Shown: positions 7,773-15,502, counted from the first letter of the stretch. The stretch is 50,114 nucleotides of DNA from JBGSUE01 sp041753515 (GCA_041753515.1 JBGSUE010000006.1:1-50114), one strand, 5' to 3'. Notes: generated by a model not told the origin, from the letters alone. Made by a program: numbers and translations.

Positions 7773-7852
7773 AATTATGAATGATGAATTACGAATTACG
7801 AATTTTATACATAAATATTCTTATTTCATTCGTAATTTTTCATTCGTAATTG
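7773..7852. repeat. Paired inverted heptad arms between mvk and uppS
   Basis: The left part contains ATTACGA/ATTACGA units and the right part TTCATTCGTAATT units in the opposite orientation, so the transcript could fold into a long AT-rich hairpin. No gene is seen here. Confidence 0.7.
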
Positions 7853-8785
7853 TCAATTTTTTTCCAGTCTTACCCCTTCAGCACCAAGAGTCACCGGGAA
7901 AAACGGCAGGGACAGTTTTTTACACACGGCAGTGAGTTTTTCCTTATTTGGATGATAACATAATAGATATCCAACCGGTCCCTTCTTCCCTCCCCCGCCC
8001 AAAATTTTCGCCGCCCCTCCCGACAGTTCAATTGACCTGACAATTGAACCGGCACTATCACTCACGACCCCCATATCCGAAAGCGTTTTTGACGTACCGC
8101 GGAGCGCATATATCAAATCTGCTTCACTTTCTTCTTTTATTGCAACTGCCATCTGTTTCGTAAACATTTCGTTTTCATGAAAAATTTTCTCGTAATTCGT
8201 CATTCGTAATTCGTAATTCATACGAACGTACGAAATCATCTCTTTCGTACTCTCCGCCGGTTTTCCGGTATCAATCAGATAAAAATGGTCCAGGTTTTTT
8301 GACAATTTTACCGGCAGCTGCCAGATGCTTTTCAAAAACTCAAGTTCTTTCCGGTACCAGATAAACCCGCCCATCGCGACAGCCGTATTATCAACTCCGG
8401 AGGGGGTGCCATGCATAAATTTCTCCGCCTCGTACGCCAGCTGATTGGTGAGGACCGGATTCCAGATGTTTTTCAAATAATACGTGAGCGCTGCGATCAC
8501 ACCCACCGCCACAGCCGCCGATGACCCCACATGATACCCTTCCAAAATTTCTGACGTAATGGAAATATCAACACGCGGCATCTTTTCAATCCCATATTTC
8601 TTGCATACCATATCTACACAATGATGTATATACTCATTGTTAATTCGTAATTCGTCATTCGTAATTCGTAATTCGACAGTCAGTCTTTTATTGATTGCCG
8701 CCACCATCGCCGGCCTGCCATACACCACCGCATGGTCGCCCGACAGAATCACTTTTCCGGGAACCGATACCGCAACATTGATCAT
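7853..8785 (-). CDS. mvk: Mevalonate kinase (GHMP kinase family)
   Basis: 310 residues. It phosphorylates mevalonate to 5-phosphomevalonate. Motif I is PGKVILSGDHAVVYGRPA, the ATP loop is EGYHVGSSAAVAVG, HGTPSGVDN follows, and motif III is GGAAKILGGGGKKGP. Two repeat-derived insertions lie in frame: RITNDELRINNEY near residues 40-52 (DNA 8641-8674) and YELRMTNYEK near residue 192 (DNA 8189-8221). The start overlaps the DUF35 stop by 4 bp. The later kinases and decarboxylase of the pathway are not in the window. Confidence 0.95.
   Translation of the reverse strand: MINVAVSVPGKVILSGDHAVVYGRPAMVAAINKRLTVELRITNDELRINNEYIHHCVDMVCKKYGIEKMPRVDISITSEILEGYHVGSSAAVAVGVIAALTYYLKNIWNPVLTNQLAYEAEKFMHGTPSGVDNTAVAMGGFIWYRKELEFLKSIWQLPVKLSKNLDHFYLIDTGKPAESTKEMISYVRMNYELRMTNYEKIFHENEMFTKQMAVAIKEESEADLIYALRGTSKTLSDMGVVSDSAGSIVRSIELSGGAAKILGGGGKKGPVGYLLCYHPNKEKLTAVCKKLSLPFFPVTLGAEGVRLEKN
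8189..8221. repeat. Heptad repeat arm inside mvk (3' half)
   Basis: Units CGTAATT, CGTCATT, CGTAATT, CGTAATT lie in frame in the kinase gene and encode YELRMTNYE on the minus strand. Confidence 0.8.
8641..8674. repeat. Heptad repeat arm inside mvk (5' half)
   Basis: Units TAATTCG, TAATTCG, TCATTCG, TAATTCG, TAATTCG are almost identical to the other arm in the same gene and encode LRITNDELRI on the minus strand. Confidence 0.8.
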
Positions 8786-9090
8786 AGCGAATGGATAGGA
8801 CGTGCTTTTATGCCATACGGGATCACATCATCAATCCCGGGAGTTTTTACGCGCCGCACGGTCAACCGAACCGTCATACCTATTGATATATCAGTAAGCT
8901 CACAATCAACTATCTGACACGATACCCGGTCGGTGGCTCCAAAATCAATAACTGCGACGGCATATGGCGCCTGGTCTGAATAACCGGCAGGAGGCACACG
9001 GATTATTGTGAATGTTACAATCTTCCCGGTCTTCCCGACCAGTTCTGTTATTTTTTTCTGATTCCGCCAATGTTTGACCGGTGAATTCAT
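8782..9090 (-). CDS. DUF35 OB-fold protein lacking the zinc ribbon
   Basis: 102 residues. KIVTFTIIRVPPAGYSDQAPY, AVIDF and SCQIVDCELTDISIGM match the OB-fold of DUF35 proteins. In archaea a DUF35 protein bridges acetoacetyl-CoA thiolase and HMG-CoA synthase and holds the shared CoA site. The family normally has an N-terminal four-cysteine zinc ribbon; here the helix HWRNQKKITELVG leads straight into the OB-fold and the ribbon is absent. It sits in the mevalonate operon next to thiolase and overlaps mevalonate kinase by 4 bp, which supports the same scaffold role. Confidence 0.88.
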   Translation of the reverse strand: MNSPVKHWRNQKKITELVGKTGKIVTFTIIRVPPAGYSDQAPYAVAVIDFGATDRVSCQIVDCELTDISIGMTVRLTVRRVKTPGIDDVIPYGIKARPIHSL

Positions 9091-9097
9091 ACTATTT

Positions 9098-9180
9098 TAG
9101 TAGGTAGTCGGTGGTCGGTAGTTGGTAGATTTCTGTTTTTCTACGAACCATGAACCACGCCATGCCTGCCGGCAGGCAGG
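9098..9180. repeat. Intergenic heptad element with GC palindrome
   Basis: GTAGTCG/GTGGTCG-type heptads (about 9100-9127) face the opposite-strand units GAACCAT/GAACCAC (about 9145-9160), followed by the 16-bp palindrome TGCCTGCCGGCAGGCA (9163-9178). The last 45 bp or so reappear, inverted, inside the thiolase gene (9646-9702). Confidence 0.8.
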
Positions 9181-9182
9181 AA

Positions 9183-10355
9183 CTACGAACCTCTCAATAT
9201 GTGAACCACTGCTGTTGCACCGCTCCCGCCCACATTGTGTGCAAGTGCAACACGAGCTTTTTCTACCTGCCGTTTTCCGGCTGTTCCCCTGAGCTGTTCA
9301 TATAACTCAACAATCTGTTTGACCCCTGTTGCCCCCACCGGATGCCCGGCGCCTTTCAATCCTCCCGATGGATTAACGACTAGTTTTTTTGCTGTTCCCA
9401 GTGTCGTATGTCCTTGCACAATCGCAGAGGCAGCTTTTCCTTTATCAAAAAATCCAAGATCTTCCGTCGCCATAATTTCCGCAATAGTAAAACAATCGTG
9501 GACTTCTGCAACGTCGATATCTGCCGGACCAACTCCTGCCTGACGATATGCTTTTTCAGCAGCTTTTTTCGTCGCCGCAAGTTCTGTCAGACTTTTTCGT
9601 CCTGATAAACCCAATGAGTCCGTAGCCACCTGAGAAGCAACGATGGATACGTTCGTGGTTCGTGATTCCTGCCTGCCGGCAGGCATGGCGTGGTTCGTGG
9701 AAAGAATAAGTACTGCGGCGCCGTCGGAGATGGGAGAACAATCGAGAAGTTTTAACGGGTCGGCAATACAGGTGGATTTCATCACCTGTTCAACGGTAAT
9801 TTTTGAATGAAACTGGGCATTGGGGTTGAGGGATGCATGAAAATGGTTTTTCACGGCGACCGCTGCCATCTGTTCCTGCGTTGTTCCGTACTCCTTCATG
9901 TGCACATGGGCAAGCGCAGCATAAAGCCCGGGAAACGTCATACCAGCCATACGCTCCTCATCATTACCGGCCCCCATCAGAGCCGCCGCTACTTCCTCCG
10001 GCTTATAATCCGTCATTTTTTCGATTCCCAAAACCGCAACGGTTGAATACTCTCCGCTCAAAAGTGCATTGACCGCCGCATGAACTGCAAGACTGCCGGA
10101 TGCACACGCCCCTTCGATTTTACATGCAGCTTTGCCGGTAAGACTGAGCTCTTCGGAAAAAAACGCACCCAAATGCTCCTGGCGGCCAAGGATACCGGAA
10201 AGCATATTGCCAACAAATAATGCTTCTATCCGGTTTTTTTGAATTCCGGCATCAGACACCGCACCGGTAAAAGCTTCTCCTGCAAGTGTACGCGGTGATA
10301 CACCCCACTGTTCACCAAATTTGGTGGTATGTGCACCGATAATTGATATGTTCAT
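9183..10355 (-). CDS. Acetyl-CoA C-acetyltransferase (archaeal/SCP-x type thiolase)
   Basis: 390 residues. It condenses two acetyl-CoA to acetoacetyl-CoA, the first step of the mevalonate route. The nucleophile is Cys84 (EGACASGSLA); EVHDCFT and GGLKGAGHPVGATG supply the catalytic His region. The archaeal branch is indicated by MNISIIGAHTTKFG and by the HMG-CoA synthase and DUF35 neighbours. An in-frame insertion, TNHAMPAGRQESRTTN (DNA 9646-9702), is encoded by a dispersed repeat and falls in a surface loop region between SDGAAVLIL and VSIVAS. It lies 73 bp after HMG-CoA synthase. Confidence 0.94.
   Translation of the reverse strand: MNISIIGAHTTKFGEQWGVSPRTLAGEAFTGAVSDAGIQKNRIEALFVGNMLSGILGRQEHLGAFFSEELSLTGKAACKIEGACASGSLAVHAAVNALLSGEYSTVAVLGIEKMTDYKPEEVAAALMGAGNDEERMAGMTFPGLYAALAHVHMKEYGTTQEQMAAVAVKNHFHASLNPNAQFHSKITVEQVMKSTCIADPLKLLDCSPISDGAAVLILSTNHAMPAGRQESRTTNVSIVASQVATDSLGLSGRKSLTELAATKKAAEKAYRQAGVGPADIDVAEVHDCFTIAEIMATEDLGFFDKGKAASAIVQGHTTLGTAKKLVVNPSGGLKGAGHPVGATGVKQIVELYEQLRGTAGKRQVEKARVALAHNVGGSGATAVVHILRGS
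9646..9702. repeat. Palindromic repeat element inside the thiolase gene
   Basis: GGTTCGT/GATTCCT units, the palindrome TGCCTGCCGGCAGGCA (9670-9685), then TGGCG and GGTTCGTGG. It is a near-identical inverted copy of the intergenic element at about 9141-9190. It is maintained in frame and encodes NHAMPAGRQESRTTN. Confidence 0.85.
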
Positions 10356-10374
10356 AATTTGTTCAGCGATATGT

Positions 10375-10421
10375 GTTTAGCGTTTAGCGTCTATTACTCT
10401 TTACGCTTTACGCGTAACGCG
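10375..10421. repeat. Heptad element between HMG-CoA synthase and thiolase
   Basis: GTTTAGC units (10375-10388) are followed by TTTACGC units and GCGTAACGCG (10400-10421), giving inverted heptad arms with a different consensus from the other elements. No gene is seen in this 73-bp gap. Confidence 0.65.
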
Positions 10422-10428
10422 ATACTCA

Positions 10429-11472
10429 TTATATTTTATGCGTATATTTTAAATACTCCGTATACGAAATCTGTTTTCTGTTGGCAATCTGGTTTTCAAC
10501 ATCAGCCTTCATGGCCTTCCGTTTTTTTTGTATTTCAGAAAGCCTCTTTGTCGTTTTCCATAAAAACGCATCGCTTCCTGCTCCGGACCCGTACGATACC
10601 ATAAAAATGGTTTTTCCCGATGGAATTGCATCCAGAAGTGCACAGAACCCCAGCATGGCACTCGCGCTGTATGGGTTACCGATCCGGTCAACGGTAAGCG
10701 AGGGAGCAATCTGCTCTTTCGTGCACCCGAGCCTCCGGGCAACATCGCGGGGAAATTTGCCGTTTGGCATATGGAAGACACAATAATCTGCATCTTTTGG
10801 TTCCACACCCGTTTTTTTTGATAAAAATCCGGCCGCTCCCGTCACATGGGCAAAATATGCCGGCTCCCCGGTAAAACGTCCGGCGTGGGACGGATACCTG
10901 ATTCCGTCGCGCCTCCAAAAATCCGGCGTATCGGACGAATACGATGTGTATGACACAAGTTCTGCAATGACATGGTCATTTCCGATAATGCATGCCGCAG
11001 ATGCGGCGGCCGACGTATATTCCAATACATCATGAGGTTTACTTTGTGCCGTATCCGTCCCGATTGCCATACCGGATTTGATATTGCCGGAGGCAACAAG
11101 TCCGGCCACGGCCTGCATGCCTGCGGTTCCAGCTTTGCAGGCAAACTCCATGTCGCTTGCCAGATAATCGCGGCCTACTCCCAATAGCTCTCCCACAATC
11201 GTTGAGGTGGGATTGACGGCATACGGATGGGATTCGGATCCGACGAACAACGCGCCAATGGATTTTGCATCGATATTTCCATGGATGAGTGCGCTCCGCG
11301 CCGCTTCAATTGCCAGTGTCACCGCATCCTCGTCAGGAGCCGGTACCGATTTCTCGTTCACGCCCAGCGATGAGATAATTTCCGAAGGGTTTTTCCCCCA
11401 GACTGCAGCAATCTCCCCCACCGGCAAGCGGTAGCGGGGTATATATGTGCCGTAACTAACGAGACCGATCAT
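10429..11472 (-). CDS. Hydroxymethylglutaryl-CoA synthase (archaeal type)
   Basis: 347 residues. It condenses acetoacetyl-CoA with acetyl-CoA to HMG-CoA. The start MIGLVSYGTYIPRYRL is typical of archaeal enzymes. The catalytic set is complete: Glu80 (VGSESHPYA), Cys112 (EFACKAGT) and His234 (VFHMPNGKFP); SYGSGAGSDAF lies near the end. The ATG overlaps the HMG-CoA reductase stop by 4 bp. The gene order reductase-synthase-thiolase-DUF35 resembles archaeal clusters encoding the channelling thiolase/HMGCS/DUF35 complex, which suggests ancient transfer from archaea (inference). Confidence 0.95.
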   Translation of the reverse strand: MIGLVSYGTYIPRYRLPVGEIAAVWGKNPSEIISSLGVNEKSVPAPDEDAVTLAIEAARSALIHGNIDAKSIGALFVGSESHPYAVNPTSTIVGELLGVGRDYLASDMEFACKAGTAGMQAVAGLVASGNIKSGMAIGTDTAQSKPHDVLEYTSAAASAACIIGNDHVIAELVSYTSYSSDTPDFWRRDGIRYPSHAGRFTGEPAYFAHVTGAAGFLSKKTGVEPKDADYCVFHMPNGKFPRDVARRLGCTKEQIAPSLTVDRIGNPYSASAMLGFCALLDAIPSGKTIFMVSYGSGAGSDAFLWKTTKRLSEIQKKRKAMKADVENQIANRKQISYTEYLKYTHKI

Positions 11473-12614
11473 ACTCTCCCCCTTGCAAGTTTCTCATGGC
11501 TCTTGGCTAATGTTCCTTCAGACAGTGACGCTAAGAGTGATATTTCTCCTGCCAGTACTGCCGCACCGATAACTTCGGCAAATTCCTGTGACGTTTTTGC
11601 ACCAACGATGGACAGGGCTTCTTTTTGGGTGGGTAAATTCGTTCCCCCTCCGACAATCCCAACCATAAGATCCGGCAACACTACACTGACATACAAATTA
11701 TCGCCGTCAATTTCAGCTGTCGTTATACCCAAACTCCCTTCTACGATATGGCCTGGATCCTGTCCGGTTGCTAAAAATATCCCGGAAATGATATTGGCAA
11801 ATTGAGCATTAAAACCCATCGAGCCGGACATTGCCGATCCGATCATGCATTTGGACAGCCAGACATCATACATTTTTTGTGCATCGGTTTTTAATATGTT
11901 TTTCAAAACATGTTCTGAAAGGACAACTTCAGCCCAAACTTTCGTGCCGCGGTTTTCGATAAAATTCAACCATGATGGTTTTTTATCAACATCAAAATTT
12001 CCTGCCAGTGACACACACTGAAGATTGAATTTACCCTCAATGAAACGCGCAAGTTTTTCTGTTGCAATTGTTACCATGTTCATTCCCATGGCGTCATTCG
12101 TATCAAAGACAAACCGGACATACCGGTATCTCCCTACTCCCCGTGTTAATATCTTCACCAAGCGGATATGACTGGAAGTTTCTGACGCAATTGTATTTAA
12201 TTCAGAAAGATTGTGTATCAAATATTGATATACTTCATTACTCTGGTGAAGATTTTTTACTCGAAACACCGGACCTCGTGTGGCACCCACCCGATGACTA
12301 TCCACATATGCTCCACCGGACTCGGTGATTGCCTTACACCCCCGGTTCACCGATGCCACAAGAGCCCCTTCGGTGGTAGATAGTGGAATGTAATATTGGT
12401 GATGGGTAATTGGTGATGAGTGATGAGATGTAATTTTGAGTGGGCCTGCAATTCCAAGAGGAATTTGGGATATTCCGATCATATTTTCGCAGTTTCTGTT
12501 ACTTGCCTGATCCTCACCCCTGTACAGGGAACCGATGTTTTTAAGCACGACAGAGCGCTCTTTCTCAAGAGCCTCCCTCCGGTCTTTCACTGTTTTATAT
12601 GTTCTTACATTCAT
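11469..12614 (-). CDS. Hydroxymethylglutaryl-CoA reductase, class I-like
   Basis: 381 residues. It reduces HMG-CoA to mevalonate with NADPH, the committed step. Visible motifs: ENMIG with GPLKI (substrate loop), TTEGALVASVNRG with the catalytic Glu, DAMGMNM (nucleotide site), GTNLPTQ and a C-terminal SHEKLARG with the catalytic His. There is no membrane anchor. An in-frame repeat-derived stretch, TSHHSSPITHHQY, replaces the usual short linker before YIPLSTTEG (DNA 12395-12430). It is the first gene of the mevalonate operon. The upstream gap carries heptad-like AATTAGGAATTACGAATT, which may serve as ribosome-binding region. Confidence 0.95.
   Translation of the reverse strand: MNVRTYKTVKDRREALEKERSVVLKNIGSLYRGEDQASNRNCENMIGISQIPLGIAGPLKITSHHSSPITHHQYYIPLSTTEGALVASVNRGCKAITESGGAYVDSHRVGATRGPVFRVKNLHQSNEVYQYLIHNLSELNTIASETSSHIRLVKILTRGVGRYRYVRFVFDTNDAMGMNMVTIATEKLARFIEGKFNLQCVSLAGNFDVDKKPSWLNFIENRGTKVWAEVVLSEHVLKNILKTDAQKMYDVWLSKCMIGSAMSGSMGFNAQFANIISGIFLATGQDPGHIVEGSLGITTAEIDGDNLYVSVVLPDLMVGIVGGGTNLPTQKEALSIVGAKTSQEFAEVIGAAVLAGEISLLASLSEGTLAKSHEKLARGRV
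12395..12430. repeat. Heptad repeat arm inside the HMG-CoA reductase gene
   Basis: Units ATTGGTG, ATGGGTA, ATTGGTG, ATGAGTG, ATGAG run in tandem and encode SHHSSPITHHQY on the minus strand. The units match the GTAATTG/GTGATGG arrays near 22170 and 22790. Confidence 0.8.
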
Positions 12615-12640
12615 AATTCGTAATTCCTAATTCACAATTG

Positions 12641-13267
12641 TTATATGAACGGTACTTTAAATACTCCAAACCTATACATAACTACCCCATACAGCGCGAT
12701 CACAGGACTTGAGACGATGACTGTCTGAATAATCTGCCTCAAATCCATCTTCATCCCGAACCGCAATGCCAAATACGACAACATCACCTTCCAGTAAAAA
12801 AGCACTGCCGAAAATGTAAGATATAAAATGCTGAACGCTAAGCCCTGTATGCTCGCCGTCCGGGGTGGTGGAATGGCCACAAAAAGAATCGACGTGGTCC
12901 AGAACCAAAGTACAGTCGGGATAAGCGTATACGCCCACCCCCGGGCAAACGCGAGATATTCCCCCCTTCCCCCGAAAAATCTTATTCCGACAATCCAGAG
13001 CGTTGCACTGACCAATATTGCCGTTGCCCCGGCAGTTGAGGCAAGAGCCAGAAATTGGCGGGTCAGGATATACGGCCGGAATGCTGCGGTTTTGACAAGG
13101 GACGCAGTTGCAAAATAGAAAACCAGTAAAAGAGCGATATGGGCGATCTCCCACCAGTTGCGTCGTAGGGACAGCGCCCTGTACGTCTCATAAGGCCGCC
13201 GGATAATACCGATGAATGATCGGAGGAAATCGACAGATCCCACAAACATCGCATCCGGTGCGCCCAT
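12641..13267 (-). CDS. Yip1-domain membrane protein
   Basis: About 208 residues from the ATG at 13267, MGAPDAMFVGSVDFLRSFIG; a second Met six residues on is possible. After an amphipathic start with FIGIIRRPYETYRAL (the Yip1 entry motif) come about five transmembrane helices, ending VMYRFGVFKVPFI. Yip1-like proteins of bacteria are of unknown function. It lies 23 bp downstream of the small membrane protein that is coupled to the ECF sigma gene, so all three are probably one operon. Confidence 0.75.
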   Translation of the reverse strand: MGAPDAMFVGSVDFLRSFIGIIRRPYETYRALSLRRNWWEIAHIALLLVFYFATASLVKTAAFRPYILTRQFLALASTAGATAILVSATLWIVGIRFFGGRGEYLAFARGWAYTLIPTVLWFWTTSILFVAIPPPRTASIQGLAFSILYLTFSAVLFYWKVMLSYLALRFGMKMDLRQIIQTVIVSSPVIALYGVVMYRFGVFKVPFI

Positions 13268-13290
13268 ATATATTAGTCGGAAAAAGAGTA

Positions 13291-13521
13291 TCAAAACCCT
13301 CGCTGGAGGAGTGTGACAAGATACGTGACAGATGGTCCAAGGACGTAATAGAGACCTACAACTGTCAGCGCGGCCGCACATACGAGAAACAGCCACGGAG
13401 CGCTTTTCACCCACCCTACTATATATTTATAGTAAGGGGTTAAAATCCCAAATTTCTGCGGCGGAATGTCCGTGACCTCTTCCCACCGTTTCACAAATTT
13501 CTGATAGAGAATATCATTCAT
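13291..13521 (-). CDS. Single-pass membrane protein, candidate anti-sigma partner
   Basis: 76 residues. The N-terminal 42 residues are cytoplasmic (MNDILYQKFVKRWEEVTDIPPQ); one transmembrane segment follows (about 45-70) and a very short outside tail. The ATG overlaps the ECF sigma stop as ATGA (13518-13521), which fixes the start. A small membrane protein translationally coupled to an ECF sigma factor is the usual position of an anti-sigma factor, but no zinc-binding anti-sigma (HxxxCxxC) motif is visible, so the role is inferred from position alone. Confidence 0.6.
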   Translation of the reverse strand: MNDILYQKFVKRWEEVTDIPPQKFGILTPYYKYIVGWVKSAPWLFLVCAAALTVVGLYYVLGPSVTYLVTLLQRGF

Positions 13522-14063
13522 ATCTTGGAATATTCGCTCATAAACGCTTTTCGCGCCCGGGATAAAACGCACTCCGCACCTTTCACTGATGTGGCAAAAA
13601 CTTTGGCTATATCGCGCACCGACCTGCCTTCCCTATATTTCAAAAGAAGCGCATCGCGGTATTTGGGCAAAATGCCGGACAGAACGATTTTCATGTTCCG
13701 GGCAAACGCCTTGCTTTCATATAATTCCTCCGGGGTCAAAAGCGGAGATACGAGCTTCTCAAGGGATGGAATCCTTGAAAAAACCATGCTTTTAATCTTT
13801 TTCCGTCGGTAAAAGTCAACGGTTTTATGATGGGCAATAGATACTATATATGTAGACAGTTTTGCACTGCCGGTAAAATCACGAAGAGATTCAAGAAAAG
13901 CGAAAAGTGTATCGGCAATCACCTCATCCGCATCCATCCTGTTGTCTATTTTCCCGATTACATACCTGGTGACGATGGGTGCGTATGTGTGATAAAAAAT
14001 TGATAATGCCCGGCGGTCACGGGAAAGAATACGGCGTATCAGTTCGCTCTCATCAACCTTCAT
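13518..14063 (-). CDS. RNA polymerase sigma factor, ECF-like sigma-70 family
   Basis: 181 residues. Region 2 covers LSIFYHTYAPIVTRYVIGK through DADEVIADTLFAFLESLRDFTGSAKLSTYI and AHHKTVDFYRRKK (-10 recognition). Region 4 is LPKYRDALLLKYREGRSVRDIAKVFATSVKGAECVLSRARKAF, a helix-turn-helix for the -35 element. Regions 1 and 3 are missing, as in ECF factors. The ATG at 14063 is chosen because a TTGTCA-N18-TACAGT promoter ends 8 nt before it. It faces the pilin operon at 14131, whose promoter shares the same -35 DNA. Confidence 0.9.
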   Translation of the reverse strand: MKVDESELIRRILSRDRRALSIFYHTYAPIVTRYVIGKIDNRMDADEVIADTLFAFLESLRDFTGSAKLSTYIVSIAHHKTVDFYRRKKIKSMVFSRIPSLEKLVSPLLTPEELYESKAFARNMKIVLSGILPKYRDALLLKYREGRSVRDIAKVFATSVKGAECVLSRARKAFMSEYSKI

Positions 14064-14071
14064 ACCCATGC

Positions 14072-14124
14072 ACTGTACCATACATGCGCTCCGGTTGACA
14101 ATACAAGCCGATCCTGACTACACT
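14072..14124. promoter_or_regulatory. Divergent overlapping promoters between sigma factor and pilin operon
   Basis: Plus strand: TTGACA (14095-14100), 18-bp spacer, TACACT (14119-14124), then 6 nt to the ATG at 14131. Minus strand: TTGTCA (complement of 14096-14101), 18-bp spacer, TACAGT (complement of 14072-14077), then 8 nt to the ATG at 14063. The two -35 boxes overlap almost completely, so only one promoter can be occupied at a time. Both predict leaderless transcripts. Confidence 0.7.
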
Positions 14125-14130
14125 ATAAAC

Positions 14131-14436
14131 ATGAAAGGTGTCGATATCAAAGGACTTTCCGGAACGTTTACCGTATTTGACACGTTTGGAGATGTGGTCA
14201 ATGTGATTGTACGCAACGGTATGGTGATTGCAGGCGTCATCTGTCTTATCATCTTGGTTCTTGGGGGATTTCGATATATAATGGCAGCAGGAGGAGGCGA
14301 CGCCAAACAGATGGAATCGGGCAAAAAAGCCATCACCGGCGCCGTCATTGGGTTGGTACTTATCGTCTTTGCAGTTTGGATAGTACAGATTATTAAAACT
14401 ATAACCGGGTACGATTTTATACAGTCAGGCTTATGA
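14131..14436 (+). CDS. VirB2-like T4SS pilin
   Basis: 101 residues. TM1 is at 30-52 and TM2 at 68-90, joined by AAGGGDAKQMESGKKAI; AITGAVIGL follows. There is no signal peptide. The ATG at 14131 has no Shine-Dalgarno sequence but sits 6 nt after a TACACT box, which excludes a longer reading. It is the first gene of a run of six pilin-like genes and overlaps the next by 4 bp. VirB2-type pilins assemble in the membrane and form the T4SS pilus or channel surface. Confidence 0.8.
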   Translation: MKGVDIKGLSGTFTVFDTFGDVVNVIVRNGMVIAGVICLIILVLGGFRYIMAAGGGDAKQMESGKKAITGAVIGLVLIVFAVWIVQIIKTITGYDFIQSGL

Positions 14437-14786
14437 TACTACCGTTACTTCAAATTGTCGGAGATATCAACAATCCATTATCCAATGGTTCCTATGGGGA
14501 CTTTCAGACCGGAGTTGTCCCATTTCTTACCAATATCATCCGTCTCGTATTTGCGGTGGGTGGACTTTATGCGCTCTTCAATTTCATTATTGCGGGCTAC
14601 CAGTACATGAACGCAGCAGGAGATACAAAGGCACTAGAAGCTGCCTGGGCTCGTATCTGGCAGACGCTTATTGGTGTCATCATCATGATCAGCGCATTTG
14701 TGTTTGCGGCAATCATCGGACAACTGTTCTTTGGAGGCGCGGAAAACATACTCAATCCCACAATTTACGGACCGGGAGACGTATAG
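14433..14786 (+). CDS. VirB2-like T4SS pilin
   Basis: 117 residues. TM1 is at about 34-58 (IIRLVFAVGGLYALFNF) and TM2 at about 75-100, with the loop NAAGDTKALEAAWARI. The loop lacks the second glycine of the AGGD motif seen in several paralogues. It is coupled to the upstream pilin by ATGA and followed after 1 nt by the next. The divergence between paralogues suggests different subunits of one structure rather than recent copies. Confidence 0.8.
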   Translation: MILPLLQIVGDINNPLSNGSYGDFQTGVVPFLTNIIRLVFAVGGLYALFNFIIAGYQYMNAAGDTKALEAAWARIWQTLIGVIIMISAFVFAAIIGQLFFGGAENILNPTIYGPGDV

Positions 14787-14787
14787 C

Positions 14788-15159
14788 ATGGAAAAAATAT
14801 TTGCTGAAGAAAAATTAGGAAATATCGGCGGTAGCGGGACCGGTCTTGGCTCTGCATTTGTCCAAGACTTTACGGCAGCGGCAGACAAACTTGAAATAAT
14901 TCTCACCTCAATTATCGGAGCCATGACGGTTGCCGGCGGCATCTGGTTTATGTTTCAAATCCTGATCGGCGGCTACACGTGGTTGTCTGCCATGGGGGAC
15001 AAGGCGCGTCTGGAAAAAGCCCGCGACCGCATCGTCAATGCGTTGATTGGCTTAGTCATCGTCGTTGGAGCAGTCGCCATCGTGTCCCTCACCGGACAGT
15101 TTATTGGCCTGAATATTCTTTCACCGGCAACACTGCTTGGTAATATATTAAATCCATGA
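14788..15159 (+). CDS. VirB2-like T4SS pilin
   Basis: 123 residues from the ATG at 14788. A glycine-rich, amphipathic N-terminus of about 38 residues (GNIGGSGTGLGSAFVQDF) precedes TM1 (about 40-65), the loop SAMGDKARLEKARDRIVNALIGL and TM2 (about 85-108). The start lies 1 nt after the previous stop. A longer reading from 14698 would overlap the upstream gene and is not supported. Confidence 0.8.
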   Translation: MEKIFAEEKLGNIGGSGTGLGSAFVQDFTAAADKLEIILTSIIGAMTVAGGIWFMFQILIGGYTWLSAMGDKARLEKARDRIVNALIGLVIVVGAVAIVSLTGQFIGLNILSPATLLGNILNP

Positions 15160-15500
15160 ACCCACAACTACTCGCTCAAATCAGAAATCCTGTTGTTGAT
15201 AATTCACTTGGTACTCCGGGGGAAACCGGAGGCGGTACGGCAATCGGAAGCCTCATCGGAGGTATCGTCGGCAGTATCATGATCATTGCCACGCTTCTCG
15301 CCATGCTGTTTCTGATCAAAGGCGGAATTTCGTGGATTACGGCAGGAGGCGACAAAACACAACTTGAAAATGCGCGAAACACCATCATCCATGCCATCAT
15401 TGGTCTTATCATCATTGCATCCGTCTGGGCAATCATGAACATCGTGGGGCCCTTCCTCGGCCTCACCTTCCCCGATTTCACATTGCCAGCGATTCAATAA
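15156..15500 (+). CDS. VirB2-like T4SS pilin
   Basis: 114 residues. The N-terminus includes TPGETGGGTAIGSLIGG; TM1 is at about 32-58, then TAGGDKTQLENARNTIIHAIIGL, and TM2 at about 78-100. It overlaps the upstream pilin gene by 4 bp. A 197-bp gap with inverted heptad arms and a new promoter follows, so the first four genes form one transcription unit and the next pilin another. Confidence 0.8.
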   Translation: MNPQLLAQIRNPVVDNSLGTPGETGGGTAIGSLIGGIVGSIMIIATLLAMLFLIKGGISWITAGGDKTQLENARNTIIHAIIGLIIIASVWAIMNIVGPFLGLTFPDFTLPAIQ

Positions 15501-15502
15501 TT

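Noticed and set aside
7302..12430. CRISPR-like repeats
   Set aside because: The units are 7 bp, degenerate and contiguous, with no spacers of constant length and no cas genes.
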